A DNA stretch of 43,229 nucleotides from Sulfuritalea sp. (GTDB lineage: Bacteria > Pseudomonadota > Gammaproteobacteria > Burkholderiales > Rhodocyclaceae). Of the stretch, positions 1 through 7,465 are shown piece by piece (positions within the stretch are counted from its first letter, which is position 1; the number at the start of each line of letters is the position of its first letter). The notes under the pieces were generated by a model. It ran no database searches, was not told the DNA's origin, and worked only from the letters and a program-made list of their open reading frames with translations. Location: contig JADJUP010000048.1 in the NCBI GenBank assembly GCA_016716965.1, positions 1 to 43,229 on the forward strand, written 5' to 3'. The translations under genes and the position numbers were made by a program.

Positions 1-527
1 CGGCGGCGAGCCCGATCCAGCCGCCGACCGCATACACCACCACCGAGCCGGCGAAGTCGTGGAACTCTTCGCCGAAGCTGGACTTGAACCAGGCACGAAG
101 ATGCCGTAAGCGCTGGTTCCGGGCGATGCCCTCGAAGAAGGGGTAGATGAAGCCGACCAGCAGGAAGGTGGCGGCGGAGTTGCGGGCCGAAGCGCGCGTT
201 CGCGGATGGTACCGCCGGAGACGATGACCGGGATCGCGGCAGCGAAGGTGAGGCAGGAAGAAGAACTTGACCATGTCGTAGCCGCTCTTCTGCCCAGGGT
301 TTCGGCGCCGGTGAAGAAATGCACGCCGTAGGCGACGCCGTAGCCGATGAAGAAGTAGGCCAGCGTCGATACCGCAAAATCACAGAGGATCTTGACCAGC
401 GCGTTGATCTGGTTCTTCTTGCGCACCGTGCCCAGTTCGAGGAAGGCAAAGCCGGCATGCATAGCCGGATCATGATGGCGCCGAGCAGGATGAACAGTAC
501 GTCGGCGGATGTCTTGAAGTTCTCCAT
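1..527 (-). CDS. amt: Ammonium transporter Amt, N-terminal part, frameshifted and cut by the window edge
   Basis: Ammonium channel of the inner membrane. Read on the minus strand from the ATG at 527, the translation begins MENFKTSADVLFILLGAIM. In shifting frames it continues through the typical Amt stretches HAGFAFLELGTVRKKNQ, ALVKILCDFAVSTLAYF and IPVIVSGGTIRERA. At the left edge it reaches HDFAGSVVVYAVGGW, the conserved FHDFAGS(T/V)VVH region. At least three one-base indels break the frame (near 470, 290 and 190), so no long ORF is visible. The breaks leave conserved residues intact, which suggests sequence error rather than decay. A GGGAGAG ribosome site lies just before the start. A sigma-54-type promoter and an NtrC box lie upstream, fitting nitrogen control. 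The usual partner glnK is not seen upstream; it may be absent or elsewhere. The rest of the gene lies left of the window. Confidence 0.85.
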   Translation of the reverse strand, partial: MENFKTSADVLFILLGAIMIRLCMPALPSSNWARCARRTRSTRWSRSSVILRYRRWPTSSSATASPTACISSPAPKPWAEERLRHGQVLLPASPSLPRSRSSSPAVPSANARFGPQLRRHLPAGRLHLPLLRGHRPEPALTASSCLVQVQLRRRVPRLRRLGGGVCGRRLDRARR

Positions 528-571
528 TGTGGGGCTCTCCCAAGTCTAAATGCACGAATGGGAGGCATGAA

Positions 572-587
572 AGCAATGAGCGTTCCC
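572..587 (-). promoter_or_regulatory. Sigma-54 promoter candidate for amt
   Basis: The minus strand reads GGGAACGCTCATTGCT. It has the invariant GG and GC elements separated by ten bases and a TTGCT -12 element, close to the sigma-54 consensus. Transcription would begin about 12 bases further on, giving a leader of roughly 30 bases before the amt ATG at 527. An NtrC box lies about 55-70 bases upstream. Confidence 0.6.
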
Positions 588-639
588 GGGACGGTAGCTG
601 TTTTAAATCATAAGGATGGCGAATCCGGCGGGCGTTTAG

Positions 640-656
640 CGCACCTTGTTGGTGCC
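640..656. promoter_or_regulatory. NtrC-binding box upstream of amt
   Basis: GCACC, five bases, GGTGC: the dyad core of the NtrC consensus (TGCACC-N5-GGTGCA). It is the same arrangement as the two boxes before glnA at 26839 and 26870. It sits upstream of the sigma-54 candidate at 572-587, where an enhancer would be expected. Confidence 0.6.
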
Positions 657-730
657 TGTGCGCCAGGGCTGCACCGCGATGGGGAGAATCGGCCTTACGC
701 GGCAGCCATCGCGTCCCCGCCGACCGTCGT

Positions 731-751
731 TATTCCGCGAAGGCGGGAATC
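731..751. repeat. dRS3-like palindrome (ATTCC...GGAAT)
   Basis: An ATTCC-GCGAAGGC-GGGAAT palindrome followed by CCAG. It resembles the widespread ATTCCCGCG-N-CGCGGGAATCC type of dispersed repeat, of which neisserial dRS3 is the best known. The left arm lacks one C compared with the right arm. Confidence 0.5.
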
Positions 752-865
752 CAGCAACGTTGGCGGGCAAAGGAAACTGGATCGGGTTGCCACCCGCGAA
801 GCGGATTACAAGGCATGCAGAGCCGCCCGGGATGATGGGGTTGGGGGTGCGGGGGTAGGGATGGA

Positions 866-889
866 AAAAGTCGGCGCTGGCGCTACGGC
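866..889 (+). repeat. Interspersed 24-base motif, copy 1 (3' end of mltA)
   Basis: AAAGTCGGC, then GCT, then GGCG, CT, ACGGCG. The copy starts just beyond the mltA stop codon at 891. The same pattern recurs near 2033, 4116, 11956, 14748, 21648, 29848, 36346, 38903 and 40493. Confidence 0.6.
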
Positions 890-890
890 G

Positions 891-2123
891 TTACGGCGTT
901 CCCGGCAGATAACCCCGCGGCAGCAGCACCCACATGCGGCCCTGCTGGCGCATCTTGCCGGCCTGGCTGCCGGCTTCCGCGCCGCTGCCCCAGTAGAAAT
1001 CGGCGCGCACCACGCCGCGGATCGCGCCGCCGGTATCCTAGCCAACCATCAGGCGGGTGAGCGCTTGCTCACTGTTCGGTCAGGTGGTGGCAAGCCAGAT
1101 CAGCGCACCCAACGGCACATGGCGCGGGTCGACCGCCACCGAAGCGTTCCGGTGTCAGCGGCAGGCCCATCGCGCCTTGCGGGCCGCTGCCCTCGACCGG
1201 CAATTCGCGGAAGAACACCAGGGCTCGGTTTGGCGTTGAGCAGTTCCGCCAACCGCGCCGGGTTGGCACGCGCCCGAGCCTTGATGCCCTGCATCGATGC
1301 CTCGGCCTTAAGCTCGCCCTTGTCGATCAGCCAGCGGCCGATGGAACGATACGGGGTGGCCGTTCTGGTGTCGGCGTAATTGAGGCGCACGCGGCTGCCG
1401 TCGACCAGCCGCACCCGGCCAGAACCACGGATCTGCATAAAGAAGAGGTCGATCGGATCGTCGATCCACAGCAGCGCCTCAGGTGAGCGCTTGCTTTCCT
1501 GCAGAGTCCATTCGGCGCGGGAATAGTAGGGCACCACTTTGCACGGCCTTCGAGCCGGCCGCGCAGGCGCAGGTGCTTCAGTTCGCGGGTAGAGCTCGGC
1601 CAGTTCGACGACGATCATGTCCTCCGGCGGGCCGAATACCGGATGGGCGAATCCGCGCGCCTTTGCCGGCTGCCCTTGAGGATGGGTTCGTAATAGCCGG
1701 TGATGAGCCCGTTGCGCGAACCGTCCGGATTGACCAGCGCCCAGGGCTGGAATTGCGCTTCGAACCAGGCGCGCAGGGGCTTCGTCGATTTGTCGTCGAG
1801 TTCCCTTGCCGGAGCTGCAGACCGGCTTCCAGTGCGCCTGCCTTTCCAGGCTGCGGCAACTGGCGACGAAGGCGGTGAAGGCGGCGCCCGGATCGTCCTC
1901 CGGTCGCCCGGCAGCTCGTTCCACTCGGCGGGCTGCATGGGCTTTTCTGCCAGCTTCGGCGGTTCGATGACAGGACAGACCGGGCAGGCGGGACAGGCCG
2001 TCGGCAGCGGGCAGGCGGCAGGCGTCGGCACAGAAGTCGGCGATGGCGGCACGGCGATCGAGGCACAGCCGGCAATGGCCAGCACGGCCAGCAGGGCCAG
2101 TGGTAGGGGAGGGAGCGCAACAT
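891..2123 (-). CDS. mltA: Membrane-bound lytic transglycosylase A (MltA), frameshifted
   Basis: Outer-membrane lipoprotein that cleaves peptidoglycan to anhydromuropeptides. The minus strand gives a start at 2123, a signal peptide and a lipobox (LAVLAIAGC), then a Pro-rich linker. After it come the MltA landmarks ELDDKSTKPLRAWFEAQF, LITGYYEP, DPIDLFFMQIRGSGRVRL, TPYRSIGRWLID, FFRELPVEGSGPQGAMG and PLTPER. The 3D-type C-terminal region reads DTGGAIRGVVRADFYWGSGAEAG and ends QQGRMWVLLPRGYLPGTP and a stop at 891. These pieces lie in different frames. Indels are seen in the C-run after the start (near 2106), near 1620-1660 and 1540, and in the 1060-1220 interval. All catalytic-domain motifs are present, so the protein is probably intact in the organism. 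It is divergent from the DUF815 ATPase gene. Confidence 0.85.
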
Positions 2124-2185
2124 GGATCTGATAAAGTGCCTTGCCTGCAAAGAGCCCGCAAGCTTAACCGATCCCCGAGACAGCA

Positions 2186-3099
2186 ATGACCGACGTGACC
2201 CGCGCCCTGGCGCCGCTGATCGACCGCCCTCGAAGCCCTGTTCGACCGCATCGAAGCCGTCCTGCCACCCTCCTTGCCGCCGACCGACTGGACGGCCAGC
2301 GCCTATCGCTGGCGCACCCGGGCCGGCCGCGGCTGGCTGGAGGCCGTCAAGCAGCCGCACCGCATTCGCTTCGAGGACCTGCAGGGGGTCGAAGACCAGA
2401 AGCAGCGCATCGCGCAGAACACCCGCCAGTTCGTGCAGGGGCGCAGCGCCAACAACGTGCTGCTGACCGGCGCGCGCGGCACCGGCAAAAGCTCGCTGGT
2501 CAAGGCCGTGTTCAACCAGTTCGCCCACCGCGGCCTGCGCCTGATCGAAGTCGACAAGGACGAATTGGTGCCTGCCGGAGGTGGTCGACCTGATCGCCGG
2601 CCGCCGCGAGCGTTTCATCATCTTCTGCGACGACCTTTCGCTTCAGAATCAGGCGAGCCCGGCTACAAGGCGATGAAGAGCATCCTCGACGGCTCCATCA
2701 CCGGAATGCCCGACAACCTGCTGGTGTATACGCGACTTCCAACCGCCGCCACCTGATGCCGGAAAAGATGTCGAGGAGAACCTCGAAGCCAAGCACGCCG
2801 CCGACGGCGACATCCACCCGGCGAGACCACCGAGGAAAAGGTTTCGCTCTCCGAACGCTTCGGCCTCTGGCTGTCCTTCTACCCCTTCGGCCAGGACCAC
2901 TACACGGAAATCTGCGGCCACTGGCTCGGTGAGTTCGGCATGTCGCCGCAGCAAATCGAAAGGCGCCCGCGCTGAGGCCTTGCGCTGGACCCTGTTGCGC
3001 GGTTCGCGCAGCGGCCGCGTGGCCTGGCAGTTCGCCCGCGACTACGCCGGGCGCCATGGCAAGAAGCCGGTCCGCCGTCCCGCCCCCGCCGCCAAATGA
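2186..3099 (+). CDS. DUF815 family AAA+ ATPase, frameshifted
   Basis: Predicted ATPase of the DUF815 family; its cellular role is not established. The protein starts MTDVTRALAPLIDR. It has FEDLQGVEDQKQRI before a Walker A motif TGARGTGKSSLVKAV, a Walker B-like region RFIIFCDDLSF, then GEPGYKAMKSILDGSI and PDNLLVYATSNRRHLM, which are typical of the family. It ends GKKPVRRPAPAAK at the stop at 3097. Roughly 300 residues are expected. The length (914 bases) is not a multiple of three, and at least four indels (near 2226, 2573, 2645 and 2730, with more beyond 2760) split it. In betaproteobacteria this gene commonly lies beside the Nudix gene, as here. Confidence 0.8.
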
Positions 3100-3118
3100 A
3101 TCTGGAAAGAGCTTCGGT

Positions 3119-3262
3119 CCGCAGATGACGCAGATTTTCGCAGACAGATCGATGCGCTTGGGGCGCCTTGCTGCCCAGCACCGATCGGGTTTGCCGGCGA
3201 TCACCCCCACGCCGATGAATAATTGCCGCGTTTCAATCTGCGAAAATCTGCGTCACCTGCGG
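3119..3262. repeat. Inverted repeat, 26-base arms, about 92-base spacer
   Basis: The left arm begins CCGCAGATGACGCAGATTTT (3119) and the right arm TCTGCGAAAATCTGCGTC (3237). They are reverse complements with one mismatch over about 26 bases. The element fills the gap between the DUF815 gene and the Nudix gene and ends at the latter's A-run and start. The arms resemble the CGCAGATT-type repeats seen in many unrelated genomes. No transposase is encoded inside. Confidence 0.7.
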
Positions 3263-3273
3263 AAAAAAACAGA

Positions 3274-4236
3274 ATGAAATTGACCGAAGTCGCCGCCGCC
3301 GTCATCGAACGGAAGGCGGCGGACGGCACCACCGGGTTTGCCAATGAGTTCCTGCTCGGCCGGCGCGCACCCGGAACCTTCTACCCCGGCTACTGGGAAT
3401 TCCCCGGCGGCAAGGTCGAACCCGGTGAGACGGCACATGCCGCGCTGGTGCGCGAACTGGCCGAGGAACTCGGCATCGGCGTGCTGCGCGCCGATCCCTG
3501 GCTGCGCCGCGAACACATCTACGAGCATGCCCACGTACGGCTCAACTTCTTCCGCGTGCGCGACTGGTGCGGCGAACTGCACGACCACGTGCATAGCGCG
3601 CTGGCCTGGCAGCGCGCTGATGGCCTGACCGTGTCGCCGATGCTGCCGGCCAACGCGCCGGTGCTGGCGGCGCTGGCCCTGCCGGATTTCTATGCCATCA
3701 CCCACGCCGCCGCGATCGGCATCGACGCCCAGTTGATGGCGCTGGCGAGTGCGCTCGAAGCGGGCCTGCGCCTGGTGCAATTGCGCGAACCGACGCTGGA
3801 TGCGGCACGACGCGCCGCCTTCGTCCATGCCGCGGTCGACCTCTGCCACCAGTACGGCGCGCGCGCGCTGGTCAATGGCGACCCGGGTCTGGCCGAGGCG
3901 GCCGGCGCCGACGGCGTGCACCTGCCGGCGCGAATGCTGGCGACGCTGGAGGCGCGGCCGGCGCTGCCGCTGGTCGCCGCCTCCTGCCACACGCCGGCCG
4001 AACTTGAACGCGCCGCGCAACTCGGCTGCGACTTTGCCGTGTTCGGCCCGGTGCGCGCCACTGCCAGCCATTCCGGGGCGATCGGGCTCGGCTGGCAGAA
4101 TTTCGCCGCAGCGCTCGCCGTGCCGCCTCTGCCGACTTTTGCGTTGGGCGGAATGACGCGCGCCGACCTCGACGCCGCGCAGCGCGCCGGCGCGCACGGC
4201 ATCGCGGCGATACGCGCCGCGTGGGAAACTTATTGA
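3274..4236 (+). CDS. Nudix hydrolase / thiamine-phosphate-synthase-like fusion
   Basis: A 320-residue two-domain protein. Residues 1-130 are a MutT-type Nudix hydrolase with a full Nudix box (GGKVEPGETAHAALVRELAEELGI), related to enzymes that remove 8-oxo-dGTP. Residues about 135-320 are a TIM-barrel domain of the ThiE/TenI family: FYAITHAAAIG, RLVQLREPTLD, ALVNGDPGLAEAAGADGVHLPA, ASCHTPAELERAAQLGCDFAVFGPV and ALGGMTRADL. Such fusions are known in proteobacteria, where the second domain is usually not the true thiamine synthase. The Met at 3274 (MKLTEVAAAVI) is the natural start; the longer upstream frame runs through the repeat. The gene is intact, unlike its neighbours. Confidence 0.9.
   Translation: MKLTEVAAAVIERKAADGTTGFANEFLLGRRAPGTFYPGYWEFPGGKVEPGETAHAALVRELAEELGIGVLRADPWLRREHIYEHAHVRLNFFRVRDWCGELHDHVHSALAWQRADGLTVSPMLPANAPVLAALALPDFYAITHAAAIGIDAQLMALASALEAGLRLVQLREPTLDAARRAAFVHAAVDLCHQYGARALVNGDPGLAEAAGADGVHLPARMLATLEARPALPLVAASCHTPAELERAAQLGCDFAVFGPVRATASHSGAIGLGWQNFAAALAVPPLPTFALGGMTRADLDAAQRAGAHGIAAIRAAWETY
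4116..4139 (-). repeat. Interspersed 24-base motif, copy inside the Nudix-ThiE gene
   Basis: The minus strand reads AAAGTCGGC, AGA, GGCG, GC, ACGGCG. On the coding strand it encodes AVPPLPTF near the end of the ThiE-like domain. Confidence 0.45.
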
Positions 4237-4256
4237 GTCGGCTTGATCCACTTGAA

Positions 4257-4313
4257 CGTTCGCCCTGAGCTTGTCGAAGGGCGCGAGGGGCTTCGACAAG
4301 CTCAGCCCGAACG
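4257..4313. repeat. Palindromic repeat of the CCTGAGCTTGTCGAAGG class
   Basis: The arms CGTTCGCCCTGAGCTTGTCG (4257) and CTTCGACAAGCTCAGCCCG (4291) are near-perfect reverse complements over 23 bases, around an 11-base loop. This is a REP-like element of a type found between genes in many high-GC bacteria. It lies between the convergent Nudix fusion and yacG genes and may act as a bidirectional transcript end. Confidence 0.75.
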
Positions 4314-4352
4314 GTGGCTACAAGTTCACTATTGCCGACTAAAGAGAGCCAC

Positions 4353-4558
4353 TTACTCCGACTGATCTTCCGGGTGCGGCTCTTCCGTGGCCGCGACCCG
4401 ATATTTTTCAGTCGCCCAAGCGCCGAGGTCGTTGCCCTTGCAGCGCGCCGAGCAGAACGGCCGATGGCGGTTCTCGGGGATCCACTCCACGCCGGCGCCG
4501 CAACTGGGGCGCCTGACCACGCGGGGTGCCGCCTCGCAGCGGGCTTCGTCTCAGCCAT
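4353..4558 (-). CDS. yacG: DNA gyrase inhibitor / zinc-finger protein YacG, with a frameshift or internal GTG start
   Basis: Small zinc-binding protein of the YacG family, which binds GyrB. In the minus frame ending at 4353 the translation is VVRRPSCGAGVEWIPENR, then HRPFCSARCKGNDLGAWATE and KYRVAATEEPHPEDQSE. The family pattern CPxC...FCSxRC is visible, but the first Cys is Arg here (RRPSC; CGC instead of TGC). An ATG at 4558 (MAETKPAARR) is one base out of frame with this body. Either a base is missing between 4520 and 4558, or translation starts at the GTG at 4520, which has AGGCGG upstream and gives 55 residues. The gene belongs to the conserved coaE-zapD-yacG neighbourhood, here split by higBA. 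Confidence 0.75.
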
Positions 4559-4627
4559 GTGCATCACCCTTGCTCGATGCCGTGCGTGCGTCCTCGATGC
4601 CTTCGAAAGCTCTGCCCATCGCAATAC

Positions 4628-4933
4628 CTATGTCGCAATGAACACGGCGCGGCGGACTTTCGGTTTTCCGGCCTTGCGCGCCTGCCAGAGGTCATACGCC
4701 GCCTGCTGCGAAATCCACAGATCGGCCCGGCCACCGTTCTCCACACCCAGCCAGCCTTCCAGCCGCAGCGCCATTTCCGGCGAGATCGCGGCGCGTCCGT
4801 TCAGCACGCGGGACAGGGCGGCGCGCGTAACGCCAAGCTGTTCGGCGGCACCGGTAACGGTCAGGCTCAACGCCGGCAGTACGTCTTCCCGCAGGGTTTC
4901 GCCGGGGTGTGGCGGATTGTGGATTCGGGTCAT
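4628..4933 (-). CDS. higA: HigA-type antitoxin (XRE family)
   Basis: A 101-residue antitoxin of the HigA/VapI family. It begins MTRIHNPPHPGETLREDVLP, the family hallmark, followed by a helix-turn-helix (TGAAEQLGVTRAALSRVLNG, about residues 28-47). The C-terminal region reads WISQQAAYDLWQARKA. It should bind HigB and repress the pair. The start at 4933 has AAGGAGC just upstream. A longer upstream frame exists but lies within the higB region. The gene follows higB with an 11-base gap, so the toxin comes first, as usual for HigBA. Confidence 0.92.
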   Translation of the reverse strand: MTRIHNPPHPGETLREDVLPALSLTVTGAAEQLGVTRAALSRVLNGRAAISPEMALRLEGWLGVENGGRADLWISQQAAYDLWQARKAGKPKVRRAVFIAT

Positions 4934-4944
4934 GCTCCTTGCTC

Positions 4945-5214
4945 CTAGTGATAGTCCTGGTAGTCGACCAAGACGGCGTCCGTTCCTTCGAAGGCAAAGG
5001 TCAGGCGCCAGTTGCCATTCACCCAAACCGACCAATGTCCATCCGAAAGCGGGTGCAGTTTCCAGCCGGGCACGTTCATGTCCTCCGCGACGGCGGCCAG
5101 GTCGAGACGCGTCAGTTGTCTGGTCAATCGTGGCGCGTGGTGCGGCTGGATACCGGCTTTGCTGCCAGTCTCGAACAAGGCTTGCAGCCCTTTATGGCGG
5201 AATGTCTTGATCAC
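4945..5214 (-). CDS. higB: HigB-type toxin (RelE/ParE-like mRNA interferase)
   Basis: An 89-residue toxin starting VIKTFRHKGLQALFETGSKAG, the standard HigB opening (MIKSFRHKGL). It ends WSVWVNGNWRLTFAFEGTDAVLVDYQDYH, the conserved RelE/HigB core. The family cleaves mRNA at the ribosome. The frame stays open to 5310, but homology places the start at the GTG at 5214. No Shine-Dalgarno sequence precedes it, and a TATACA -10-like element lies only 8 bases upstream, so the message may be nearly leaderless. higA follows directly. Confidence 0.88.
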   Translation of the reverse strand: MIKTFRHKGLQALFETGSKAGIQPHHAPRLTRQLTRLDLAAVAEDMNVPGWKLHPLSDGHWSVWVNGNWRLTFAFEGTDAVLVDYQDYH

Positions 5215-5285
5215 GGTGCGAGTGTATAGCGTAGCGTTACACTTGGCAAGGCCTTGCCTCTGGCTACCCGTGTAGCTACGCGAAT
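5215..5285 (-). promoter_or_regulatory. Promoter/operator region of higBA with nested inverted repeats
   Basis: On the minus strand TTGCCA (5249-5244) and TATACA (5228-5223) form a promoter-like pair with a 15-base spacer, ending 8 bases before the higB GTG. Outer arms GCGTAGCGTTACAC (5229-5242) and GTGTAGCTACGC (5270-5281) flank a perfect 14-base palindrome, GGCAAGGCCTTGCC (5245-5258). The outer left arm covers the spacer region, a natural place for HigA to repress. Confidence 0.5.
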
Positions 5286-5324
5286 GCTGGGCGCTGTCCG
5301 GTGACGTCATGCCCGGTCCGGAAA

Positions 5325-5350
5325 CAAAAAACCCCGCAACGGCGGGGTCT
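5325..5350 (-). terminator. Rho-independent terminator after zapD
   Basis: The minus strand reads ACCCCGCC, GTT, GCGGGGT followed by TTTTTTG: a compact GC stem with a U-tract, about 40 bases beyond the zapD stop codon. It separates the coaE-zapD transcript from higBA. Confidence 0.85.
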
Positions 5351-5391
5351 GGTGGGTGTTCAGCGACGTTCTGAAACGTCCTGAAAAGTGC

Positions 5392-6148
5392 CTAAAGGTT
5401 ACACAGGGTCAGCTCGAAGTTAACCGGTGAGTCGATCTGGCGCGGCCGCTGGTCCATATCGGGACGCAGGAAACGGATATTGATGGCGAACTTTCCGGCG
5501 GAAATTTCCGGCAGGCAGGGTTCGCCCTGGCCGGTCTTGAGGCGGATCAGTTGCGCGCTGCGTCCGCCCAGCATGAGCTGGAAGGTGCCGCGCTGCGCCG
5601 TCTGCTGCTCGGCGCGGCCGGAGGCGCGCAGCAGGCGCAGGACGATGGCCAGCCCGGCACGGATCGGCAGCATGGGCGCGATCCAGCCCTGGATGTCCTG
5701 CTGGCGCAGCGCAGGATCACGGTGCCGCCAGTAGTGGTAGCCGGGCAGGTCGAACTCGCAGACGCCGCCGGGAATCGCCGCGCGATTCTTGATCGTCATC
5801 AGCCATTCGTTCTCGCGCAGGTAGTGGCCGATCTTGCCCTGCATGGCGAGCAGCAGCGCGCTGGCCTGCTCGATCTCGTAGAGCGCGCCGGAGAGCGCTT
5901 CTTCGGAAATCTCGGGATTGTTGCGGAAATGACAAAAGGATCTGGCGCTGGCGTTCGAGCTCCTGCACCAGGTCGAATTTCAGCTCGGCGCGGCCGGCGA
6001 CCTCGAGGATTTCGAACAGCGTGACCAGCGCGACATGGTGCTCCATCGCGCCCTCGGCGGACGAAAAATGGGCGATTTTGTCGAACAGGTCTTCGAGCCG
6101 CAAAAGCGTGCGAACGCGCTCGCTGAGAGGGTATTCGTAAGTGATCAC
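5392..6148 (-). CDS. zapD: Cell division protein ZapD, one frameshift
   Basis: ZapD (DUF1342/YacF) crosslinks FtsZ filaments at the division ring. The N-terminal part from the ATG at 6148 reads MITYEYPLSERVRTLLRLED, LFDKIAHF and HHVALVTLFEILEVAGRAELK. After a shift it continues NNPEISEEALSGALYEIEQA, IGHYLRENEWLMTIKNRAAI, PGGVCEFDLPGYHYW and so on to NFELTLCNL. The 757-base span is one base more than a multiple of three; one extra base near 5925-5930 (TTTCCG region) explains the break and gives 251 residues, the usual size. It lies 54 bases beyond coaE and is probably co-transcribed with it. Confidence 0.9.
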
Positions 6149-6202
6149 GCGCCGGCCAGGGAGGGAAAATTCGTGCGATTGTGACCCAATTCAGTGCAAA
6201 TC

Positions 6203-6818
6203 TCAACCAACATGGCCGCAAAACGCCAAATACTGCGCATGCAGGCGCTCGATCTGCGGGGCCAGCGCGGCCAGTTCGCCGTCGTTGTCGATCACGTCGT
6301 CGGCCGCCGCGAGGCGCTCGGCGCGCGAGGCCCTGGGCCGCCAGGATGCGCTCGACTTCCGCGCGCGCGAGGCCGTTGCGGTTCATGACGCGGGCGATTT
6401 GCGTGGCCTCGGCGCAGTCGACCACGGCGACGCGATCGACGCGCTTGCGGTAGTCGCCGGATTCGACCAGCAGCGGCACCATGAGGATGGCATAAGGCGC
6501 GCGCGCGCCGTCGGCGGCCAGCAGGCGCTCGCTTTCGGCGCGGATCATGGGATGCAGGATGGATTCCAGCCGCTTGCGCGCGCCGGGGTCGGCGAAGACG
6601 ATGGCGCGCATCGCGGCGCGGTCGAGCGCGCCGTCGGCGCCGGCCACGGCGTCGCCGAATTCGGCGCGGATGGCGGGCATGGCGGCGCCGCCCGGCGCGG
6701 TCAGCGCATGCGCGATGGCGTCGGTGTCGACCACCGTGATGCCGCGTTCGGCGAACAGCGCGGCGGCCGCGCTCTTGCCGCTGCCGATGCCGCCGGTGAG
6801 CCCGATCACGCAGCTCAT
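6203..6818 (-). CDS. coaE: Dephospho-CoA kinase, one frameshift near the C-terminus
   Basis: Last enzyme of coenzyme A synthesis (ATP + dephospho-CoA). From the ATG at 6818: MSCVIGLTGGIGSGKSAAA (P-loop GGIGSGKS), ITVVDTDAIAH, then ILHPMIRAESERL and YAILMVPLLVESG. VDRVAVVDCAEATQIARVMN is the expected core. After ERILAAQ one extra G (about 6330) breaks the frame. Without it the protein continues ASRAERLAAADDVIDNDGEL and ends HAQYLAFCGHVG, a normal 204-residue CoaE. The 616-base span supports a single insertion. The start overlaps the SPOR gene stop as ATGA, indicating translational coupling. Confidence 0.92.
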
Positions 6819-7447
6819 GGCTCGCAATTGCCGACCGTGGCGCCGGCATGGGGCGCGATCAGCAGCGGCAATTGTTGCAGCAGGACCGAAGCGGGGCCGC
6901 GTGCCTCGACGCTGGCCTTCAGCGGCGGCTGGTCGCGGCCGTCGACGCGTGCCGACTTGAGCCCCTTCTTGTTGAAGCCCGCCAGCAGTTCGCGGGCGGC
7001 GGCTTCGTCCGGGAAGCGGCCGAGGACGATCTCGTGGCGGCCGTCCTCGAGCGCCACGGTTTCCTGGGTGGTGATGCCCAGCCGGGTCAGTTCGGCGGCC
7101 TTCTTCTCGGCGGCGGCCTTGTTCGCCAGTTCGGTGATGACGACCAGGTGGATCCGGGGTTCCGGCAGCGGCTGGATCTGGGCATCGAGCTTGGCCGCCG
7201 TCATCGCCGCCTTGAGCGCCTCGGCCTCGGTCATGGCCAGTCCGCCGACCAGGCGACAGGCGGACTCGTCGGACTTGGCGGCCGGCGGCTGCGCCAGCGG
7301 CGCCAGGCGCAGCTTCTCCGCCTGCAGTTGCTGGGTGAGGCGCTGGGGTTCGCGGTTCTCGTCGACGGTGCCGAAATAGCCCTGGCTCCAGGCATAGAAG
7401 ACCAGGTTGGCGAGAACCAGCAGGTAAAAGAAAATCCGCAATGCCAT
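6815..7447 (-). CDS. SPOR-domain-containing membrane protein
   Basis: A 210-residue protein with one N-terminal membrane segment (IFFYLLVLANLVFYAWSQG), an Arg/Gln-rich linker and a SPOR-like domain. The domain shows the two-fold pattern (PRIHLVVITELANKAAAEKK, LTRLGI, then HEIVLGRFPDEAAARELLAG and FNKKGLKSARV). SPOR domains bind denuded septal peptidoglycan, so a role near division or the envelope is likely. It ends in an ATGA overlap with coaE and begins 19 bases after speD, so it joins the polyamine block to coaE-zapD. Confidence 0.75.
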   Translation of the reverse strand: MALRIFFYLLVLANLVFYAWSQGYFGTVDENREPQRLTQQLQAEKLRLAPLAQPPAAKSDESACRLVGGLAMTEAEALKAAMTAAKLDAQIQPLPEPRIHLVVITELANKAAAEKKAAELTRLGITTQETVALEDGRHEIVLGRFPDEAAARELLAGFNKKGLKSARVDGRDQPPLKASVEARGPASVLLQQLPLLIAPHAGATVGNCEP

Positions 7448-7465
7448 GACCTCAGGGCCCCGTGT

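Larger units (their letters stand above)
528..890. other. Intergenic region between mltA and amt
   Basis: This 363-base stretch has no convincing gene; the ORFs across it have random-looking compositions. It holds the amt sigma-54 promoter candidate, the NtrC box at 640-656, a dRS3-like palindrome near 731-751 and, at its mltA end, one copy of the interspersed 24-base motif. Confidence 0.6.
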
